From NCBI GenBank assembly GCA_945829425.1, contig CALZUQ010000006.1, forward strand, positions 1 through 64,000: a stretch of 64,000 nucleotides of DNA, in the 5' to 3' direction. The first letter of the stretch is position 1. Each line of letters begins with the position of its first letter. Both the position numbers and the translations under genes were made by a program. The stretch is from an uncultured bacterium. GTDB lineage: Bacteria; Bacteroidota; Bacteroidia; Bacteroidales; Bacteroidaceae. Shown one piece after another: positions 16,322 to 26,012 of this stretch. Below the pieces are notes generated by a model. That model was not told where the DNA came from. It searched no databases and saw only the letters and a program-made list of their open reading frames with translations.

Positions 16322-17779
16322 ATGTCAGAAATCAAGAACCTTAAGCCAGAAGCAATATGGCGCAACTTCCATCTCCTGACTCAGGTGCCAAGACCTTCAG
16401 GACATTTGGAGAAAGTACAGAACCTTCTTCTCGAATTTGCGAAGAATGCAGGAGTAGAGGCATTCCTCGACCCTGCCGGCAACGTAGTGATGAAGAAACC
16501 GGCATCGCCGGGAATGGAGAACCGTAAAGGCGTGATACTGCAGGCACACATGGACATGGTGCCGCAGAAGACACCAAGCAGCACACATGACTTCGTAAAC
16601 GACCCTATACAGACTCGTATCGAGGGAGACTGGCTCTATGCCACAGACACCACGCTCGGATCGGACAACGGCATAGGAGTGGCTGCCATTATGGCTGTCA
16701 TGGAGGACAAGACGCTCGTACACGGTCCGATAAATGCTCTCATAACAGCCGACGAGGAGACATCGATGGTAGGAGCCAACGCACTGCCTGAGGGAGAACT
16801 GGAAGGCGAGATACTCCTGAACCTCGACACCGAGGAGGAGGGAGAGATGATCATAGGCTCTGCCGGCGGACTTGACGTCACGGCGGAGATAGAATACAAG
16901 GACGTGGCAGTAGAGAAGGGAGACAAAGCCGTGAAGATTGTCATCGACGGACTCCACGGCGGACACTCAGGACTGGAGATAGGACTCGGACTTGCCAACG
17001 CCAACAAACTCATGGCACGCATTGCAGTAGACATCATTGCGAATACTGACGCACGCCTCGCATCATGGGAGGGAGGAAACATGCGCAACGCCATTCCACG
17101 CTCATGTATCGCGGTATTTACCGTGCCGGCTGAGAACGTTGAGGAGCTGAAGGACATTGTGGCAGAATACGAAGCCACATTCGTTCAGGAATATAAAGGC
17201 ATAGAAGCCACAATCACAGTCAGGACGGAAGATGTGGAGACACCGGCAATGCAGATTCCTGAGGAGATACAGGACAATGTGGTGAACGCCATAAACGCTT
17301 GTCATAACGGAGTGCTGAGATATATTCCTTCCATTCCAGAGATTGTAGAGACATCAAGCAACCTCGCCATTGTCACCATAGGTGGCGGAAGGGCTGCCGT
17401 GAAGATACTCGCACGTTCAGCTTCAGAGAGTCAGAAGGAATGTCTCGCCAACATGCTTGAGAGCTGCTTCTGCATGGCAGGCATGAAGGTGACGCTAAGC
17501 GGAGACTATCAGGGCTGGGACCCGAATCCGGACTCTGAGATGATACGTGTGATGTCTGACATCTACCGCCGTGAGTTCGGCAGGGAGCCAAAGGTGAACG
17601 TCGTACATGCAGGACTGGAATGTTCGGTGATACTGTCAAAATATCCGGGACTCGACATCGTAAGCTTCGGTCCGACACTGCGTCATCCGCACACACCGCA
17701 GGAGTGCTGCCAAATATCTACCGTGCCGGCTTTCTGGCAACTCCTGACATGCACGCTTGCCGAAGTGCCGGTGAAGTAA
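16322..17779 (+). CDS. pepD: aminoacyl-histidine dipeptidase (cytosol nonspecific dipeptidase)
   Basis: A 485-residue M20-family metallopeptidase, the same length as Escherichia coli PepD. It hydrolyses Xaa-His and other dipeptides in the cytoplasm. Metal-site motifs are visible: HMDMVPQK, TLGSDNGIGV, and DEETSMVGA with the catalytic/metal Glu pair, followed by LNLDTEEEGE. The lid domain has the GGHSG motif. The start at MSEIKNLKPEAIW was chosen over an upstream in-frame ATG at 16211 because the extra 37 residues overlap the flippase gene and do not resemble the family. Confidence 0.93.
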   Translation: MSEIKNLKPEAIWRNFHLLTQVPRPSGHLEKVQNLLLEFAKNAGVEAFLDPAGNVVMKKPASPGMENRKGVILQAHMDMVPQKTPSSTHDFVNDPIQTRIEGDWLYATDTTLGSDNGIGVAAIMAVMEDKTLVHGPINALITADEETSMVGANALPEGELEGEILLNLDTEEEGEMIIGSAGGLDVTAEIEYKDVAVEKGDKAVKIVIDGLHGGHSGLEIGLGLANANKLMARIAVDIIANTDARLASWEGGNMRNAIPRSCIAVFTVPAENVEELKDIVAEYEATFVQEYKGIEATITVRTEDVETPAMQIPEEIQDNVVNAINACHNGVLRYIPSIPEIVETSSNLAIVTIGGGRAAVKILARSASESQKECLANMLESCFCMAGMKVTLSGDYQGWDPNPDSEMIRVMSDIYRREFGREPKVNVVHAGLECSVILSKYPGLDIVSFGPTLRHPHTPQECCQISTVPAFWQLLTCTLAEVPVK

Positions 17780-17889
17780 GGTGGCTCTTCGGGGCGTAAA
17801 GAGACGGAGAAATACCGTCATACGTAAAAAAACGGGAAAAAGAAACAGGTGAAAGGAAAAAAACGTCGTTTTTTTCTTTCAGAATGAAT

Positions 17890-17938
17890 AAAAATGATTA
17901 CCTTTGCACAGAAAATGTGTTGGAAGGTAATCATTTTT
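17890..17938 (+). promoter_or_regulatory. perfect 15-bp hairpin overlapping the corA promoter -7 element
   Basis: AAAAATGATTACCTT (17890-17904) is exactly complementary to AAGGTAATCATTTTT (17924-17938). The -7 match TACCTTTG (17899-17906) lies inside the left arm and loop. CACA...TGTG in the loop can extend the fold. As RNA it would also act as a T-tailed terminator for pepD read-through; as DNA it could be an operator over the corA promoter. Confidence 0.7.
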
Positions 17939-17970
17939 TAGTTTTTTATGAATATGATTATCTGTGCGGG

Positions 17971-18143
17971 AAGGCACGACAAGCCTTACAATTCCATACA
18001 CAACGTTTAACCAATAACCCAAAACAATGGACGACTATCATCCGGAAAGAAACAAAAAAGAGTAATTTCTGGGGTATAGCACACTCTGTCATGACGATGT
18101 GCAAGCCTCAGATTAGACCACTACGTACCTAAAAAGGCTTGCA
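17971..18143 (+). promoter_or_regulatory. corA leader with mutually exclusive hairpins
   Basis: The ~230-nt leader has four complementary blocks: a, AAGGC (17971-17975); b, CAAGCCTT (17980-17987); c, TGCAAGCCT (18100-18108); d, AGGCTTGCA (18135-18143). Block d ends 4 nt before the corA ATG. a-b and c-d can form together, or b can pair with d (8 bp). The c-d helix would sequester the ribosome-binding region. This has the shape of a cis-regulatory switch; no known riboswitch family was recognised. Confidence 0.5.
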
Positions 18144-18147
18144 TATT

Positions 18148-19071
18148 ATGAAGACTTATTGGACAACAGACCGTCAGCTGAAGCAGACTGACGAATGGCA
18201 GCCAAACTGCTGGATACAGGTGACATGTCCTACCGACGAGGACAGACGTTACCTGGAAGAGACTTTTAATATCCCAGACTATTTCCTTTCTGACATTGCC
18301 GATAACGATGAGAGGGCACGTTATGAATACGATGACGGCTGGATGCTCATAATCCTGCGTATACCGTATGTCAAGGAGGTGCGCTCACGTACTCCATATA
18401 CCACCGTGCCGCTCGGCATCATACACAAACGGGACGTTACCATAACGGTATGCAATTTCGAGACGAACATGATGATAGACTTCGTCTCTTTCCAAAAGAA
18501 AAGGGGGGATGGATTTACGGACTATGTCGACATGATTTTCAGACTCTTCCTCTCTTCCGCCGTATGGTATCTGAAAAGGCTGAAACAGATATCACAGCGC
18601 ATAGACGCTGCCAAGAAGGATATGTCGAAGGTGGACAACGAGGCTCTTATAGGCCTCTCGCGACTACAGGACTCGCTGACGTATTTCCAGACCTCCATAC
18701 GTGGCAACGAGAATCTCCTCGCAAAACTGAAGTTCAAGCTGCAGGTCGACGAACTTGATGCCGACCTCATTGAGGACGTAAACATCGAGATGTCTCAGGC
18801 GCGTGAGACGACAAACATTTACAGCAACATCCTTGAGTCGACAATGGAGACATACCGTGGCATCATCAACAACAACATGAACACAACGATGCGTACACTG
18901 ACCTCAGTGACAATCATCATGATGTTTCCGACGCTCATTGCTTCACTATTCGGCATGAACCTTATCAACGGCATGGAGGGCAGTCCGTGGGGCTTTGTCT
19001 TCGCACTCTTCATATCAATATTCGTGAGCATTGCAAGCTGGGCGGCATTGAGAATGAAGAGACTGATATAA
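18148..19071 (+). CDS. corA: CorA-family magnesium/divalent cation transporter
   Basis: A 307-residue CorA-like channel. It has a long soluble N-terminal domain with coiled-coil helices and two C-terminal membrane helices. The signature GMN is present (FGMNLINGM, ~269-271) after TM1 (TSVTIIMMFPTLIASLF). It forms homopentamers that import Mg2+ in characterised relatives; Co2+ or Zn2+ transport is possible in this subgroup. The ATG at 18148 was chosen; an in-frame TTG at 18139 sits inside the leader hairpin. The gene converges on menE with 48 bp between. Confidence 0.9.
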   Translation: MKTYWTTDRQLKQTDEWQPNCWIQVTCPTDEDRRYLEETFNIPDYFLSDIADNDERARYEYDDGWMLIILRIPYVKEVRSRTPYTTVPLGIIHKRDVTITVCNFETNMMIDFVSFQKKRGDGFTDYVDMIFRLFLSSAVWYLKRLKQISQRIDAAKKDMSKVDNEALIGLSRLQDSLTYFQTSIRGNENLLAKLKFKLQVDELDADLIEDVNIEMSQARETTNIYSNILESTMETYRGIINNNMNTTMRTLTSVTIIMMFPTLIASLFGMNLINGMEGSPWGFVFALFISIFVSIASWAALRMKRLI

Positions 19072-19072
19072 G

Positions 19073-19095
19073 GTGGGAATTAACAGAACACACCT
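19073..19095. repeat. GGTGGG...CACC short palindromic intergenic repeat
   Basis: GGTGGGAATTAACAGAACACACC closely matches the arms of the foldback element at 61097-61295. It lies between convergent corA and menE. Looser relatives are at 23437, 34957 and 39697. Confidence 0.6.
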
Positions 19096-19119
19096 ATACT
19101 CTTATGACACGGCAATAAC

Positions 19120-20217
19120 CTATAACCCACCGTGGGAACATAGCTCGGCACAGGCGGCACGGTCAATCTTACCTGTTGCCGTAAGGGGGATAGCGCAACA
19201 GAACACTATGTCCTTCGGCACGGAATAGCGCGGAAGGGACAGAAAGGCAGAGGCACACGAGGCTTTTGCCTTTTCTTGTGCCTCTACGTCGTCTCCTATA
19301 GCAGCGAGAAGCACGGCAATCTCTCCGAACTTCGCGTCATGACGCTTAGTGATGCAGAAAGGGAAAGGAAGCTTTCTTGACAATGCCTTCTCAATCTCCT
19401 CGATCTGAAGCTTTATGCCTCCGGAACAGATGACGTTGTCTTTACGCCCTAAGACACGGAAACGATGGCCGTCGGAATGAAGTTCACAGATATCGTTTGT
19501 AAGAAGAGGACTGTCACAGATGGCTGGAGCATCGATGACAAGGAGTCCCTTGCGCCCTGACAGCATAGCGTCATGACAGAGTGAGACACGTACAGAAGGA
19601 AAAGGCTCGTACCATTCGCTCGCCTCTCTACCGTTGACACGTCGCAGGGCGATATGTGAGAGGGTCTCAGTCATGCCGTAAGTGCTCCAGATATTGTTTG
19701 GCATGTCACGGAGCATGGAGGACAGCTCAGGACTTATGGCTCCGCCACCTATTATGACATGACGTATTTGTGAGAATAGGGCTTTCTCCTCAGGGTCGGA
19801 GAGAGAACAGAAGACCTGTGAGGGTACCATAGCGGCAAAGGTTATCGAAGGGGGGCTGCAGGCCTCGCCGTCAGCAGAAGGGTGGGGAAGGATATCGCGC
19901 AAAGGGTGATTGCTCGGAGGCACGGAGAGCAGGCGTAAGCCACGTTCTATGCTTCTTACCACAACCATCTTCCCGGCGATATAGTCAAGAGGCATACATA
20001 GCAAAGCCGTGTCGCCGGGGTGCAGCGAAAGGAAATCGCATGTCTGACGCGCTGAAGCGAGCATACGCATCTTTTCCGCTTTTATGGGCTTGGGTTTGCC
20101 GGTACTGCCGCTGGTATGTACGAGAATATGAGGGGACGCATTGTTCCACTCAGCGTAAAACTGTTCTAAAGTCAATGGGGTATAATGCTTTTTTATGGGG
20201 GGAGTGATACCCACCAA
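19120..20217 (-). CDS. menE: o-succinylbenzoate-CoA ligase
   Basis: A 365-residue AMP-forming acyl-CoA ligase, short as is usual for Bacteroidetes MenE. It activates o-succinylbenzoate to its CoA ester in menaquinone synthesis. Visible ANL motifs are the P-loop HTSGSTGKPKPI, the A5 motif STYGMTETLSH, the hinge LGRKDNVICSGGIKL and the C-terminal LTATGKIDRA with the catalytic Lys. The other men genes lie 36-42 kb away at 55.8-61.0 kb, so menE is separated from its operon. In many relatives it follows menC directly. alaS starts the next unit upstream, 101 bp away. Confidence 0.88.
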   Translation of the reverse strand: MVGITPPIKKHYTPLTLEQFYAEWNNASPHILVHTSGSTGKPKPIKAEKMRMLASARQTCDFLSLHPGDTALLCMPLDYIAGKMVVVRSIERGLRLLSVPPSNHPLRDILPHPSADGEACSPPSITFAAMVPSQVFCSLSDPEEKALFSQIRHVIIGGGAISPELSSMLRDMPNNIWSTYGMTETLSHIALRRVNGREASEWYEPFPSVRVSLCHDAMLSGRKGLLVIDAPAICDSPLLTNDICELHSDGHRFRVLGRKDNVICSGGIKLQIEEIEKALSRKLPFPFCITKRHDAKFGEIAVLLAAIGDDVEAQEKAKASCASAFLSLPRYSVPKDIVFCCAIPLTATGKIDRAACAELCSHGGL

Positions 20218-20243
20218 CCGTCTTGTATGTGGGATGAAAGAAG

Positions 20244-20281
20244 AAGAATCCTGACGGGATTTCTTATCCGGCAGGATTCTT
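20244..20281 (-). terminator. terminator hairpin after alaS
   Basis: AAGAATCCTG (20244-20253) pairs with CAGGATTCTT (20272-20281), with an inner GGAT/ATCC helix. It lies between alaS and menE, both on the minus strand. The downstream U tract on that strand is weak (TTCTTCTTTC). Confidence 0.75.
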
Positions 20282-20318
20282 TCTTTATTATGCAGGGAAA
20301 GGAGTCACATGAAAGGGC

Positions 20319-22961
20319 TTATGCCCATAGTGTTTCCTTTATTAGTTCTACGACTTTGTCTACAGCACTCTTCAAGCCTTCGACATTCTTACCGCCTGCC
20401 TGAGCAAAGTGTGGCTGTCCGCCTCCTCCGCCCTGTATCAGCTTTGCCGCCTCACGCACCAGTTTTCCTGCGTTGAGACCGGCTGCCACGATGTCGTCAG
20501 AGAGCATGACGTTTAGTGAAGGACGACCCTGGTAGTGGGCTCCAAGGATACATATCAGCTTCTCTGGCACAGCCTCACGGATTTTGAATACCAGGTCTTT
20601 TGCCATTTGTGCATCGAGAGGTGCCACACTCTTCACAACGGTATATGTCTCTCCGGCTTTCTCTGCCTTGGCGAGCAGGTCGTCTTTCAGCCTCTCCACC
20701 TGCTGGGCTTTGAAAGCCTCTACCTGTTTCTTCAGTTCCGCATTCTCGCCGAGGAACTTCTCTATGGTGCCTTGCAGGTCTTTTGCGTTGTTGAAGAGAG
20801 CACGGAGCGCACGCATATTGTCCTCCATGCTGTATGTCATCTCCTCCCAGTTACGTCCTGTTGCTGCCTCTATACGGCGTATGCCGGCGGCAACGCTCGC
20901 CTCAGAGATTATCTTGAACATTCCTATACGTCCTGTTGAGGTGGCATGGATACCGCCACAGAACTCCACTGACGGTCCGAACTGTATGACACGTACCTTG
21001 TCACCGTATTTCTCGCCGAAGAGTGCTATGGCTCCGAGAGCCTTTGCCTCTTCTATAGGTGTGTCGCGATGTTCCTGGATATGGATATCCTTACGTATCA
21101 TCTGGTTTACGAGGCGTTCCACCTCACGAAGCTGCTCGTCGGTAACCTTTTCGAAATGTGAGAAGTCGAAGCGAAGGGTGTCTGGTGCAACGTATGAGCC
21201 TTTCTGCTCGACATGGTCGCCAAGGACTTGCTTGAGGGCGTAGTCGAGGAGGTGGGTTGCAGTATGGTTTGCTGCACTGGCATCACGTTTCTCTGTGTCT
21301 ACGCAAGCCATGAACTCTGCCTCGATATTCTTAGGCAGTTCCTTTACGATATGTACCGTCTGTCCGTTCTCGCGTTTGCTGTCGATGATGTTTACGGTCT
21401 CCCCCTCGCTTACGAGGACACCCTGCTCACCGACCTGTCCGCCCATCTCGCCATAGAAGGGAGTGTTGTCGAGGACAAGCTCGTAGAACGACAGCTTCTT
21501 CTGCTTTACAAGACGGTATCTGATGATATGACACGAATACTCAGAGAAGTCATAGCCTACGAAATGCTGCTCCTGGGTGATATCGGCATTGCCCACAGCA
21601 ATCCAGTCTCCGTTCTCTACCTGTGCAGCATTACGTGCGCGTTCTTTCTGCTTCTGCATCTCTACGTCAAACTGTTTCTCGTCGACGGAGAAGCCGTTTT
21701 CGCGGCAAATAAGTTCTGTAAGGTCGAGAGGGAAGCCGTAAGTGTCGAAGAGGCGGAAAGCCTGGACACCGTCAAGTTCTGTCTTTCCTTCTGCCTTGAG
21801 TGTCTCCATGGCTTCTGAGAGCATGTTGATGCCTTTTTCGAGGGTATGAAGGAAAGAGTCCTCCTCTTCTTTCATGACACGTGTCACGAGCTGCTGCTGA
21901 GCCTTCAGTTCAGGGAAGGCATCGCCCATCTCTGCCACGAGTGTTGGTATTAGTTTATACATGAACGCTTCCTTCTGTCCGAGGAAGGTATATGCATAAC
22001 GTACAGCACGTCTCAGTATTCGGCGTATGACATATCCTGCCTTGGCGTTGCTTGGCAGCTGTCCGTCGGCAATGGAGAAGCTTACGGCTCTGAGATGATC
22101 GGCACATACGCGCATAGCGACATCTGTCTCCTCCTTTTCTCCGTATTTCATTCCGCAGATGCTTTCTTCTGCCTTGATGATAGGCTGGAAAATGTCTGTA
22201 TCGTAATTCGAGTGCTTGCCCTGCATCATGCGTACGAGGCGTTCAAAGCCCATACCGGTGTCGATGACGTTCATGGACAGTTTCTCTAAAGAGCCATCGG
22301 CTTTTCTGTTATACTGCATGAACACGAGGTTCCATATCTCTATCACCTGTGGGTCGTCCATGTTCACCAGTTCACGTCCCGGTTTCTTTGCCTTCTCTTC
22401 CGGCGTACGTGAGTCGACATGTATCTCTGAGCATGGTCCGCAAGGTCCGGTATCGCCCATTTCCCAAAAGTTGTCGTGTTTGTTGCCATTGATGATATGG
22501 TCTGCCGGCACATGCTTGAGCCAATACTGCTCTGCCTCGTCGTCACGTTCCAAACCCTCGTTGGCATCGCCTTCAAATACCGTAACATAAAGGTCGGCAG
22601 GGTTGAGTTTCAGGACGTCGACAAGATACTCCCATGCCATATCTATGGCACCCTCCTTGAAATAGTCGCCGAACGACCAGTTGCCGAGCATCTCGAACAT
22701 GGTGTGGTGGTATGTGTCGTGACCTACCTCCTCAAGGTCGTTGTGCTTGCCGCTGACACGCAGACATTTCTGGGTGTCGGCACGTCGGCGTGGCTCAGGG
22801 TCGCGAGTTCCGAGGATAATATCCTTCCACTGGTTCATGCCAGCGTTGGTAAACATCAGTGTCGGGTCGTCCTTTACGACCATAGGTGCAGAAGGCACAA
22901 TGGCGTGGCCTTTTGACTCAAAAAAGCTTTTGAATGAGTCTCTGATTTCTTTTGCAGTCAT
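20319..22961 (-). CDS. alaS: alanyl-tRNA synthetase
   Basis: An 880-residue class II synthetase of normal full length. The N-terminal catalytic domain carries motif 1 ([15 protein letters not shown]) and the class II core. The central editing domain has the zinc HxxxH motif in [12 protein letters not shown] and the [10 protein letters not shown] segment, and the C-Ala domain ends with the glycine run [14 protein letters not shown]. It charges tRNA-Ala and clears mischarged Ser/Gly. It is followed by a hairpin terminator and preceded by a MerR gene on the same strand. Confidence 0.97.
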   Translation of the reverse strand: MTAKEIRDSFKSFFESKGHAIVPSAPMVVKDDPTLMFTNAGMNQWKDIILGTRDPEPRRRADTQKCLRVSGKHNDLEEVGHDTYHHTMFEMLGNWSFGDYFKEGAIDMAWEYLVDVLKLNPADLYVTVFEGDANEGLERDDEAEQYWLKHVPADHIINGNKHDNFWEMGDTGPCGPCSEIHVDSRTPEEKAKKPGRELVNMDDPQVIEIWNLVFMQYNRKADGSLEKLSMNVIDTGMGFERLVRMMQGKHSNYDTDIFQPIIKAEESICGMKYGEKEETDVAMRVCADHLRAVSFSIADGQLPSNAKAGYVIRRILRRAVRYAYTFLGQKEAFMYKLIPTLVAEMGDAFPELKAQQQLVTRVMKEEEDSFLHTLEKGINMLSEAMETLKAEGKTELDGVQAFRLFDTYGFPLDLTELICRENGFSVDEKQFDVEMQKQKERARNAAQVENGDWIAVGNADITQEQHFVGYDFSEYSCHIIRYRLVKQKKLSFYELVLDNTPFYGEMGGQVGEQGVLVSEGETVNIIDSKRENGQTVHIVKELPKNIEAEFMACVDTEKRDASAANHTATHLLDYALKQVLGDHVEQKGSYVAPDTLRFDFSHFEKVTDEQLREVERLVNQMIRKDIHIQEHRDTPIEEAKALGAIALFGEKYGDKVRVIQFGPSVEFCGGIHATSTGRIGMFKIISEASVAAGIRRIEAATGRNWEEMTYSMEDNMRALRALFNNAKDLQGTIEKFLGENAELKKQVEAFKAQQVERLKDDLLAKAEKAGETYTVVKSVAPLDAQMAKDLVFKIREAVPEKLICILGAHYQGRPSLNVMLSDDIVAAGLNAGKLVREAAKLIQGGGGGQPHFAQAGGKNVEGLKSAVDKVVELIKETLWA

Positions 22962-23074
22962 TTCGTATTTTGTTTTTTTAGAATTTTTCCTTGTGTTTGC
23001 TGAAATATTATTTGCTGTGATTGTATTTGCTGTTTATCTTCTCAAAACAGTCACAACGAATTATCCGCCCCGAC

Positions 23075-23419
23075 CTAAAGTCTGTCGAACTGTTTCTTCA
23101 TTTCGGTCAGCTGTTCTCTTATGTCCCTCAGTGTCTCTAATATTTCTGCTGTCTGCTCTGTCTTCTCAGGGTTTTGGGTGAGTACCTTCCGGGCTGCTGC
23201 AATCTTGAAGCCACGCACCTTAACCAAGGAATAGATGTTACGTACTACCTTAATGTCCGCTTCGCTATACTGTCTTACCTTATTTCTCGTTGTCTTGGGC
23301 GACAACATAGGAAACTCCGTCTCCCAATAGCGCAGAAGGCTTTCGGAGACGTCAAACATCTTTGCCACTTCACTTATGGAGTAGTAAAGCTTCAGGTTTT
23401 TGTTAGTGTTCAGTGCCAT
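23075..23419 (-). CDS. MerR-family transcriptional regulator
   Basis: A 114-residue MerR-type regulator. The winged helix-turn-helix occupies ~12-80 (YYSISEVAKMFDVSESLLRYWE, then VRQYSEADIKVVRNIYSLV). A coiled-coil dimerisation helix follows (ILETLRDIREQLTEMKKQF). There is no cysteine cluster or effector domain, so the signal is unknown; short MerR proteins of this kind are conserved near alaS or lytic-enzyme genes in Bacteroidales. It lies between the MFS gene (40-bp gap) and alaS (113-bp gap), all on the minus strand. Confidence 0.9.
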   Translation of the reverse strand: MALNTNKNLKLYYSISEVAKMFDVSESLLRYWETEFPMLSPKTTRNKVRQYSEADIKVVRNIYSLVKVRGFKIAAARKVLTQNPEKTEQTAEILETLRDIREQLTEMKKQFDRL

Positions 23420-23459
23420 GTGATATATTGTAATGGGAATTAATTAATAGCCCCCGCCT

Positions 23460-24668
23460 TCAGTCGCTGATATGTGTCGTACATACTTTGCGGAATGAAG
23501 GATAGACGTGTGTGAAAAAGAACACCACACCGAAGACGTTGACAAGGGCTCCCATCCAGAAAGCAGCTCCATAGCCGAGTGTCTCGGCTATCATTCCTCC
23601 TGCAAAGACCCCTATTCCCACTCCGGCATCCCAAGAGGAGTAGAGCGTTGAGTTTGCCGTGCCTCTCTTGCTGTTCGGTGCGAGAGCTATGAACATTGAC
23701 TGTACGGCGGGAAACATGTGTCCGTTGCCAAGCCCTATTATCAATGCCGACAGGTAGTATGCCCACATGTCTGGCACTGCGGCAAAGAGGATATACCCGA
23801 AGACGGAGATGCTTACGCCTATTGCTGCATTGTGCAGGATCTTACCGTCTCGGAGTGCTTTGCCTCCTTGTATTCTTGACAGCATGAGACCTATGGAGAG
23901 TATCATGAAATACAGTCCTGTGCCTCCTGTTATGCCGAGACGTTCCTTGCCGTATATGGCGAGGTATGTCGACAGCACGCCATAGCTTAGTCCGAAACAT
24001 GCTATGATTACCGCTTGTCTCCAGCCTGCTGTGAGGAAGAACCTGTCGAGCGACATCGTCTTGTTCTTCTGTATCGGTCTTGGCTTCATCGTTATGCGCG
24101 AGGCAACAAGAAGTCCGGCTCCTGCCACAGCCATGGAGAGTATGAAGAGCAGCTGGAAACTGTCTGTCAGCTCGTATATGAATATTCCTACTGAAGGACT
24201 CAAGGCCGTGGCAAGATTGTTCGACAGTCCGTAATAGCCTATTCCCTCTGCACGTCGTGTGGGGTGCAGGACGTCGATAGCTACTGTGCTGTTTGCGATT
24301 ATCGTACCTCCGTAGGGGGCTCCGTGGACCGTTCTGACTATAGTGAACAGAGCCAGCGAGCCGCCAATGAGGTAGAAGCCGCATACGACGAACGTCAGGG
24401 CGTAGAAGAATAGCAGTATTCGCCGTCTGTCGAAACAGTCAACGAGAAAGCCGCTGAACGGGCGTATCGCCATAATCGCTATGGTATATCCGGAGAGCAC
24501 AAATCCTATGGTATGCTTTCCGGCATGAAAAGAGTCGCTGAGATACAACGGCAGTATCGGAACTATTAGCATGAAGGAGAAGTAGAGCAGGAAGTTCGCT
24601 GTCCATGCTTTGGTATAGTTTCCGTTCCATAATGGTATCTTCTCTGTCATCCTGTTATTCTTTTCCAT
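23460..24668 (-). CDS. major facilitator superfamily transporter
   Basis: A 402-residue MFS protein with about twelve predicted membrane helices. The loop 2-3 motif is recognisable as RPFSGFLVDCFDRRRIL, and the second half repeats a weaker version (SRIQGGKALRDGK). The pattern is that of drug:H+ antiporter-like or sugar-efflux families, but substrate cannot be assigned. The start at MEKNNRMTEK was chosen; an in-frame ATG 20 codons further upstream gives a hydrophilic extension without support. It is first in a minus-strand run with the MerR regulator. Confidence 0.85.
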   Translation of the reverse strand: MEKNNRMTEKIPLWNGNYTKAWTANFLLYFSFMLIVPILPLYLSDSFHAGKHTIGFVLSGYTIAIMAIRPFSGFLVDCFDRRRILLFFYALTFVVCGFYLIGGSLALFTIVRTVHGAPYGGTIIANSTVAIDVLHPTRRAEGIGYYGLSNNLATALSPSVGIFIYELTDSFQLLFILSMAVAGAGLLVASRITMKPRPIQKNKTMSLDRFFLTAGWRQAVIIACFGLSYGVLSTYLAIYGKERLGITGGTGLYFMILSIGLMLSRIQGGKALRDGKILHNAAIGVSISVFGYILFAAVPDMWAYYLSALIIGLGNGHMFPAVQSMFIALAPNSKRGTANSTLYSSWDAGVGIGVFAGGMIAETLGYGAAFWMGALVNVFGVVFFFTHVYPSFRKVCTTHISD

Positions 24669-24769
24669 CTGATGTGGGTTCTGTTTATCTGCTTTGACAA
24701 ATCCCCGCTTTTTTTCGGTGGGAACCAATCATAACGGACCGTTTAATCCTACAGATTGTATATCACCTT

Positions 24770-24805
24770 AAGTATGTGTGGAAAAAACTTTTTCCACACA
24801 TACTT
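24770..24805 (-). terminator. perfect 17-bp hairpin between pectinesterase and MFS genes
   Basis: AAGTATGTGTGGAAAAA (24770-24786) is fully complementary to TTTTTCCACACATACTT (24789-24805). It sits 19 bp beyond the pectinesterase stop and should terminate that gene. Confidence 0.85.
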
Positions 24806-24823
24806 TTCTGTCATTCGTTCTTC

Positions 24824-25837
24824 CTACTCTGTTATCCAGCTGATGTCGCTTCCGAAGACATTCTTTAAGGTTATCTTCTCTGCTTCTTTCTTTGTCAGCT
24901 GTTTTGCCCATGCGTGTCGTTCCTTGGTCTTCGCTCCTTCTCCACGGTTGTTATACTCTATATATCGAGCGGTCTTCTCATTCTCTGCCTTTCCCCAGTT
25001 GTGCCATCCTACAGGCAGGATATGACTGCCGAGGTCGCAGTTCATGAAGAGTGTGTAAGCGTATGGTCGCCATGGTCTTCCGAGGTAACACTTCTCTATC
25101 GGCAGTCCTTTGTTACTCTTGAGTGCCTCGTCTCCTTCCAGTCTCTTTATGCGGCAGTTGTTGAAGATATAGCCGTAGGGCTGGTCCTTAGGTGTTGAAG
25201 CAGCCGTGACATACGAATTGCTTTTGTTTACTATGTCACAGTTCTCAAACCATACCGTGGAAGGTCCGAAGATAAAGTCTGTTGTGCCTTCTATGTAACA
25301 GTTGCGGAAGAACTGCCTTGCTCCGCCCCTGCCAGTGTATATGGTGTCCTGATGTCCGAGGAAACGGCAGTTTATGAAGAGGCATCTATCGCCTTCGACA
25401 TGCAATGCCACAGCTTGTCCGAGTCGTGCGGAGTTGTTTTCTATGGTGATGTTCTTGAATGTTATGTCAGAGCCTGTCACCTTTACGGTATATGTGCGGA
25501 AGGTACCCATTGGCTTTTCCGTCCCCAGCATTCTTATGTTGGCGTGGTCATCCCATGTGATGATTGTGTTGTCACGGTCTTCGCCGCAAATCTCGATATT
25601 AGTAAGCCATGTAGGCACTTCAATCTTCTCTTTATACGTTCCTTTCTTTACGTATATTACTTTATGATAGTCCATAAATGCACGGCATACTTCTATGGCT
25701 TCCGCAACGTTACGGAACTCACATGTTCCGTCGCGTGACACGAAGAGTGTATCCGGGTTGTCGTACTTGTTGGCTGCGTGCATACTGCTTGGGAAAAGCA
25801 GTGCTAGGAAAAATAGTGAAAACAGTTGATGCTTCAT
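24824..25837 (-). CDS. secreted pectinesterase (carbohydrate esterase family 8)
   Basis: A 337-residue exported enzyme that removes methyl esters from pectin. The signal peptide is residues 1-20 (SSMHA-A). The right-handed beta-helix carries all family motifs: GQAVALHVEGDRC, the first catalytic Asp in FLGHQDTIY, the second in GTTDFIFG, and the substrate Arg/Trp in YLGRPWRPYA. The ATG at 25837 was preferred over an upstream in-frame ATG (25945) because the signal peptide follows it. No other pectin genes are adjacent, so this is a lone esterase, not a polysaccharide utilisation locus. Confidence 0.93.
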   Translation of the reverse strand: MKHQLFSLFFLALLFPSSMHAANKYDNPDTLFVSRDGTCEFRNVAEAIEVCRAFMDYHKVIYVKKGTYKEKIEVPTWLTNIEICGEDRDNTIITWDDHANIRMLGTEKPMGTFRTYTVKVTGSDITFKNITIENNSARLGQAVALHVEGDRCLFINCRFLGHQDTIYTGRGGARQFFRNCYIEGTTDFIFGPSTVWFENCDIVNKSNSYVTAASTPKDQPYGYIFNNCRIKRLEGDEALKSNKGLPIEKCYLGRPWRPYAYTLFMNCDLGSHILPVGWHNWGKAENEKTARYIEYNNRGEGAKTKERHAWAKQLTKKEAEKITLKNVFGSDISWITE

Positions 25838-25955
25838 GATTGCATTATTATTTAAAATAGGTGATAGGTTGTTTTTTTTTGCTTTTTGGTATGTATGCTG
25901 TTGTGAAGGAGTCTGAAAAGGTATGTCGCTCTCATGTCTCCACATTGATAAAAGT

Positions 25956-26009
25956 ATGGTTTACTATATCAGAATGGTTTACTATATCAGTAGGTTTACT
26001 TATCAGTCA
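25956..26009. repeat. 18-bp tandem repeat
   Basis: ATGGTTTACTATATCAGA occurs at 25956-25973, again with one change at 25974-25991, and partially after that. It lies between the end of rsh and the pectinesterase start. Confidence 0.8.
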
Positions 26010-26012
26010 TGC

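Noticed and set aside
17884..18132. 82-codon ORF in the corA leader
   Set aside because: Begins inside the promoter hairpin, lacks homology, and the region is better explained as a structured leader.
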